64,000 nt of DNA, from positions 62,001-126,000 of the forward strand of contig JAGZEG010000005.1 of NCBI GenBank assembly GCA_018368455.1. The letters run 5' to 3'. Position 1 is the first letter of the stretch, and every line of letters starts with the position of its first letter. The notes under the pieces are model-generated. The model was not told where the DNA came from, searched no databases, and worked only from the letters and a program-made list of their open reading frames with translations. This DNA comes from Coriobacteriia bacterium (GTDB lineage: Bacteria; Actinomycetota; Coriobacteriia; Coriobacteriales; UMGS124). Below, piece after piece: positions 59,914-64,000 of the stretch. A program made the position numbers and the translations under genes.

Positions 59914-61248
59914 ATGCCCAACAGCCTGTTCGGAACGGACGGCGCCCGCGGCGTCGCCAACGACGACCTTACGTGCGAGCTCGCCTATCGCCTTGGCATG
60001 GGCGCCGTGTCGTGCCTGGGCCCGCACATCGTCGTGGGTCGAGACACGCGCCGCTCGGGCACGATGCTCGAGAGCGCCCTGGTCGCCGGCATCATGGCGG
60101 CCGGTGGCGAGCCTGCGTGCTGCGGCGTCATCCCTACGCCCGCCGTGGCGCTCATCACGCGCGAAGAGGGCGCGGACGGCGGCGTCGTTATCTCGGCAAG
60201 CCACAACCCGCCCGAGTACAACGGCATCAAGTTTTTCGGCCCCGACGGCATGAAGGCCACTGACGACGTCGAGGACGCCCTGGCCGCCTTCGCCGCCGAC
60301 GGCTGGCGCACCCAGCAGTTCGGCACGGGCGAGCAGGTCGGCGCCCTGCGCAAGCTCAAGCTCGCGCGCGAGACGTACATCAACCACGCCATCGCGACGA
60401 TCGACTGCGACCTCACGGGCCTGACGATCGCCGTGGACTGTGCGCACGGTGCCTCGTGCCGCACGACTCCGGCTGCCCTCGAGCGCCTCGGCGCGCGCGT
60501 GCACGTCATCAACACGGACTACAACGGCATGGACATCAACGTGGGCTGTGGCTCCACGCACCTGGACGCCGTGCGCGAGCTTGTCGCTAAGACGGGTGCC
60601 GACGTCGGCATCGCCCACGACGGAGACGCCGACCGCGTGCTGTTCGTGGACGCCGCCGGCGAGGAGGTCGACGGCGACAAGGTGCTCGCCATCTGCGCTC
60701 GCGACCTGTCCGAGCGCGGCGAGCTCGAGGCGGGCGAGGTCGTCTCGACCGTCATGTGCAACATGGGCCTGACGCGCGCCATGGACGAGCTCGGCGTCTC
60801 CGTGGCCCAGACGCCCGTGGGCGACCGCTTCGTGCTGCAGCGCATGCTGGCCGACGGCGCCGTCCTGGGTGGCGAGCAGTCCGGCCACATCATCTTCCTG
60901 CGCCACAACACGACGGGCGACGGCCTCGTGACGGCCCTGCAGTTGCTCGCTGTCATGAAGCGCACCGGGCGCTCTCTGGCTGACCTCGCGCGCGTCATGC
61001 GCCGCTACCCGCAGTCGCTCGTCAACGTGCGCACGCCGCGCAAGGCTGAGTGGCAGGACAACGAGTTCGTCACGCGCGCCATCGACGAGGCCAACGCGGC
61101 GCTCGCCGGCGACGGGCGCATCCTTGTGCGCGCGTCAGGCACCGAGCCGCTCGTGCGCGTCATGGTCGAGGCTGCCAGCGAGCAGATCGCCGGCGACGTG
61201 GCCGAGGGCATTGCGGCTGTCGTGCGCGAGCAGCTCGACGGCGAGTAG
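59914..61248 (+). CDS. glmM: Phosphoglucosamine mutase
   Basis: A 444-residue enzyme that converts glucosamine-6-phosphate to glucosamine-1-phosphate for UDP-GlcNAc and cell wall synthesis. FGTDGARGVAN opens the protein. The phosphoserine loop is ISASHNPPEYNGIKFF (Ser near residue 94). The metal loop is DGDADR, and the sugar-binding loop is GGEQSGHII. RASGTEPLVRVMVE closes domain 4. GGAGG precedes ATG 59914. It is followed by glmS, which makes its substrate. Confidence 0.97.
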   Translation: MPNSLFGTDGARGVANDDLTCELAYRLGMGAVSCLGPHIVVGRDTRRSGTMLESALVAGIMAAGGEPACCGVIPTPAVALITREEGADGGVVISASHNPPEYNGIKFFGPDGMKATDDVEDALAAFAADGWRTQQFGTGEQVGALRKLKLARETYINHAIATIDCDLTGLTIAVDCAHGASCRTTPAALERLGARVHVINTDYNGMDINVGCGSTHLDAVRELVAKTGADVGIAHDGDADRVLFVDAAGEEVDGDKVLAICARDLSERGELEAGEVVSTVMCNMGLTRAMDELGVSVAQTPVGDRFVLQRMLADGAVLGGEQSGHIIFLRHNTTGDGLVTALQLLAVMKRTGRSLADLARVMRRYPQSLVNVRTPRKAEWQDNEFVTRAIDEANAALAGDGRILVRASGTEPLVRVMVEAASEQIAGDVAEGIAAVVREQLDGE

Positions 61249-61281
61249 GTAGGCGCTTCGACGGTGCGGATGGCGTCGTAG

Positions 61282-61338
61282 GCAGGCCGGGCGATGGGGT
61301 GACGTTGTGAAGCCCCGCCGCCCGGCCTGCTCGTTTTT
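61282..61338 (+). terminator. Terminator after glmM
   Basis: GCAGGCCGGGCG (61282-61293) pairs exactly with CGCCCGGCCTGC (61319-61330), with further pairs inside, followed by TCGTTTTT. Confidence 0.85.
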
Positions 61339-61484
61339 GCCGCCGATCCGGTGCGGCGCGCCCCGAAACCGCACATACACCAGCGCGGCGCTAGCATTCG
61401 TCGGATGCAGGCGTTGCGAAAGCAAACGCGGCGCTTCGCATGCAAAAGCGAGCACTCCTTCACACCCTCACTCGGGAGGCGTCT

Positions 61485-63314
61485 ATGTGCGGCATCGTGG
61501 GATATACGGGACGCGAGCAGGCGGAGCCCATCCTGCTCAAGGGCCTGCAGTCACTTGAGTATCGCGGCTATGACTCGGCGGGCATGGCTGTCATCGACAG
61601 GGCAGGTGCGCTGCACCTCATGAAGCGCAAGGGCAAGGTGCAGATGCTGGCCGACGCCCTGGCCGAACACCCGCTCGACGGTACGTGCGGCATCGCGCAC
61701 ACCCGCTGGGCGACGCACGGTGTGCCTTCCGAGCGCAATGCCCACCCGTTCGCCGACTGCACCGGCACGATCTCGCTGCTGCACAACGGCATCATCGAGA
61801 ACTACGCCGAGCTGCGCGCCGAGCTCGTCGCCGCGGGCCACACGTTTACGTCCGAGACAGACTCCGAGGTCGTTGTCCATCTTGTCGAGAGCCTGTACGA
61901 CGGCGACCTCGCCGCTGCCCTGCGCGCCGCCTGCCAGCGCCTCGACGGAGCGTGGGCCCTCGTTGCCGTGTCCGCCCGCGAGCCGGGCGTCATCGTGGCC
62001 GCCCGCAAGGGCTCGCCGCTCGTCGTCGCCTCGACGCCCAAGGGCGCCCTGGCCGCAAGCGACCTCACGGCGCTGGCCCCCTACACGCGCGACGTCGTGG
62101 CGCTGGAGGACAACGAGTTCGCCGTGCTGCGCGCCGACGGCTCCGTCGAAGTCACCGACGCGCAGGGCCAGCGTGTGGACGTCGAGACGCTGCACATCGA
62201 CTGGGACGTGTCCTCGGCCACGCTCGGCGGCTACCCCGACTTCATGATGAAGGAGATCTCCGAGCAGCCGCAGGCCCTCGAACGGCTGCTGCACGACCGC
62301 GTGCGCTCTGGTCGCGTCGAGCTGGACGAGCTCGACCTCACCGACGACGAGCTGCGCGCCATCGACCGCATCTACGTCGTCGCCTGCGGCACGAGCTACC
62401 ATGCGGGCCTCGTGGCCAAGGCGCTCATCGAGAGCTGGGCGCGCGTGCCCGTCGAGGTCGACGTCGCTTCTGAGCTCATGTATCGCGACGCGCTCGTGAC
62501 GCCGCACACGCTGTGCCTCGTCATCACTCAGTCGGGCGAGACGGCCGAGACGCTGCTGTGCGCCCGCCGCCTCAAGGACATGGGGGCGCGCCTGCTCGCC
62601 GTGACGAACGTGCTGGGTTCCACGGCCGCGCGTGACGCCGACGGCGTGCTCTACCTGCAGTCGGGCCCCGAGGTCTCCGTGGCCTCCACCAAGGCGTATA
62701 CCTCGATGCTCGTGGCGATGGTCCTCATCGCGCTGTTCCTCGCGTCCAAGCGCGGCCGCATGGACGCCGGCGAGGTCGCCGAGCACCTGGCGACGCTCGA
62801 GCGCCTGCCTGCCGTCGTGCGCACGGCCCTCGACCGCCAGGGCTTGGCCGCCGAGGCGGCAACGGCGTTCGAAGGGGCGCACTCGGCGCTGTTCCTCGGG
62901 CGCGGCCTGAACTCCGCGAGCGCGCGAGAGGGCGCTCTCAAGCTCAAGGAGGTCAGCTACCTGCACGCCGAGGCCTATCCGGCCGGCGAGATGAAGCATG
63001 GCCCCATCGCCCTCATCGACCTGGGCTTCCCCGTGGTCGTCGTCGTGCCGCGCGACGCCCTGCGCGCCAAGACCGTCTCGAACATCGCCGAGATCAAGGC
63101 TCGCGGCGCCGTCGTCATCGCCGTGGCGACGCAGGGCGACGATGAGGTGGCGGCTCTTGCGGATCACGTGCTGTGGCTGCCCCCGCTGCCTGACTGGTGC
63201 ACGCCGGTCGTCGTGGCTGTCTACCTGCAGCTCATGGCGCGCGACGTCGCGCTCGACCGCGGCTGCGACGTCGACAGGCCGCGCAACCTGGCAAAGTCCG
63301 TCACGACGGAGTAG
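61485..63314 (+). CDS. glmS: Glutamine-fructose-6-phosphate aminotransferase (isomerizing)
   Basis: A 609-residue enzyme. Cys2 (MCGIVGYTG) is the nucleophile of the glutaminase domain, with RWATHG and the NGII loop. Two sugar-isomerase (SIS) domains follow: ACGTSYHAGLVAKAL and ITQSGETAETLLCAR, then ALFLGRGLNSASAREGALK and the C-terminal ARNLAKSVT-type end RPRNLAKSVTTE. It commits carbon to the amino-sugar pathway upstream of GlmM. A GGGAGG site precedes ATG 61485; no glmS ribozyme-like structure is evident in the short leader. Confidence 0.97.
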   Translation: MCGIVGYTGREQAEPILLKGLQSLEYRGYDSAGMAVIDRAGALHLMKRKGKVQMLADALAEHPLDGTCGIAHTRWATHGVPSERNAHPFADCTGTISLLHNGIIENYAELRAELVAAGHTFTSETDSEVVVHLVESLYDGDLAAALRAACQRLDGAWALVAVSAREPGVIVAARKGSPLVVASTPKGALAASDLTALAPYTRDVVALEDNEFAVLRADGSVEVTDAQGQRVDVETLHIDWDVSSATLGGYPDFMMKEISEQPQALERLLHDRVRSGRVELDELDLTDDELRAIDRIYVVACGTSYHAGLVAKALIESWARVPVEVDVASELMYRDALVTPHTLCLVITQSGETAETLLCARRLKDMGARLLAVTNVLGSTAARDADGVLYLQSGPEVSVASTKAYTSMLVAMVLIALFLASKRGRMDAGEVAEHLATLERLPAVVRTALDRQGLAAEAATAFEGAHSALFLGRGLNSASAREGALKLKEVSYLHAEAYPAGEMKHGPIALIDLGFPVVVVVPRDALRAKTVSNIAEIKARGAVVIAVATQGDDEVAALADHVLWLPPLPDWCTPVVVAVYLQLMARDVALDRGCDVDRPRNLAKSVTTE

Positions 63315-63471
63315 GGGCGCGCGACCCGGCGGCGCGGGGCTGGGGCACGCGGGAGATATTGCGCGAGAGGCGGGGCTCGACGGGCGAAGGCGTCCCGGCG
63401 GGCCCCGCACGGGTATCATGGGGCGCATGAGGACGGGATGAGGCTCGCTCAAGACATCGGAGGTGACGAGC

Positions 63472-64000
63472 GTGGCGCGCGTGGGCATGGACATCGTCGA
63501 GACGGGTCGGATGCGCGACACGCTGTTTCGCACGTCGCGCTTCAAGTATCGCGTGTTCACCGACGCCGAGCGCGCCTGGTGCGACGCGCGCCCCGACCCG
63601 GCGAGCGCGTACGCGGGCTGCTTTGCCGCGCGCCAGGCGACGCTCAAAGCCCTGGGCTGCGGGTGGTTCGGCCAGGGCGTCCGCTTCTCCGACGTCTCGG
63701 TGAGCCACGACGCCAAGGGCCGTCCCTTCATGGTGCTCGCGGGCGCGGCGGAGCGCATCGCGCGCGGCCAGGGCATCACGGACGTGTTCGTGTCCATCGC
63801 GCACACCCGCGGGCTGGCCGTGGCGAATGCCGTTGCCGCGACGCCCGACTCGGTCCCCCGGCGCGACGAGAAGGTCGACGAGCGCGCCGTCATCGCCGAG
63901 CAGTTCAAGCAGGCGCGGGCTCTGCTCGACGAGCTCGATCGTCCCGCAGACGCAGGGACGTCCAGGGGCGGAACCTCGGGCCCCTCAGCAAGACATGCCG
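63472..64000 (+). CDS. acpS: AcpS-like holo-[acyl-carrier-protein] synthase, runs off the window
   Basis: A 176-residue partial frame with no stop before the end. GMDIVETGR carries the Mg-binding Asp7, with the usual FTDAERAWCDARPDPAS and YAGCFAARQATLKALG segments and the closing VFVSIAHTRGLAVANAV. The family's second metal ligand, the Glu in KEA, is Gln55 here (AARQA), which may lower or change activity. A known AcpS ends near residue 120; here more than 50 extra polar residues follow. GGAGG precedes the GTG start. The usual role is adding phosphopantetheine to acyl carrier protein. Confidence 0.75.
   Translation, partial: MARVGMDIVETGRMRDTLFRTSRFKYRVFTDAERAWCDARPDPASAYAGCFAARQATLKALGCGWFGQGVRFSDVSVSHDAKGRPFMVLAGAAERIARGQGITDVFVSIAHTRGLAVANAVAATPDSVPRRDEKVDERAVIAEQFKQARALLDELDRPADAGTSRGGTSGPSARHA

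Noticed and set aside
61551..63908. A 785-codon open frame on the minus strand over glmS and acpS
   Set aside because: It is the antisense shadow of glmS: GC-rich third positions on the plus strand create long open antisense frames. Its protein is Arg/His/Gly-rich with no family features.

Overview
The window looks like chromosome from a high-GC Gram-positive of the class Coriobacteriia (Olsenella/Collinsella-like). The basis is GC-rich third codon positions in nearly every gene, the order rplM-rpsI-glmM-glmS-acpS at the right end, an addB-addA pair, and a two-domain polyphosphate:AMP phosphotransferase. The genus is inference.

Layout. 1-2942: intergenic inverted-repeat DNA, the polyphosphate phosphotransferase gene and an intact tRNA-Glu(TTC). 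2896-18306: an integrated element bounded by exact 57-bp repeats, one being the 3' part of tRNA-Glu. It carries a tyrosine integrase, an AlpA/excisionase-like HTH protein, a Prim-Pol/VapE-type primase-helicase and an XRE-like regulator, but no relaxase or virion genes, so it resembles a phage satellite. It has a strikingly AT-rich passenger block (about 7380-11150) of Firmicutes type: HxlR regulator, NAD(P)-binding protein, PPOX-ferredoxin fusion, zinc macrodomain and class M sirtuin (SirTM). It also holds paralogous membrane proteins, a Phd/ParE toxin-antitoxin pair, a decayed second copy of that pair, and a truncated hicB. 18307-20627: a small hypothetical gene and a hicA-hicB-hicB group. 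20628-27878: addB-addA.

27947-57642 is a roughly 30-kb defence-type island between addA and the ribosomal protein operon. Left part (minus strand): a four-gene operon made of one internally duplicated protein (family B) and three mutually related proteins (family A), all unrecognised. Then comes a MmeI-like (type IIL) restriction-modification gene interrupted by eleven copies of a 7-bp repeat that currently leaves it out of frame, followed by an Mrr-like nuclease. The centre is a divergent pair of operons. Leftward run a CbbX-type AAA+ ATPase, an HsdS-like half, an HsdM-like protein with an altered catalytic motif, and a coiled-coil protein (family C). Rightward run a winged-helix-like protein, an FtsK-type motor and a second family B protein. 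Right part: McrBC, a PD-(D/E)XK nuclease with a second family C protein, a DUF4143 ATPase relic, a second McrBC whose McrB has an EVE-like domain, and a DUF6150-like repeat protein.

57978-64000 is core: a small hypothetical gene, then rplM-rpsI behind a clear sigma-70 promoter, glmM, glmS, and an AcpS-like gene that runs off the window.

How the parts fit: the island combines modification-dependent restriction (two McrBC, Mrr), modification-blocking restriction with on/off switching (the MmeI-like gene), and an uncharacterised gene set that joins an FtsK-type DNA motor, a CbbX-type ATPase, HsdM/HsdS-like DNA recognition parts and three paralogous families. That set is the best candidate for an undescribed system. 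Its unity is inferred from gene overlap and paralogy, not shown.
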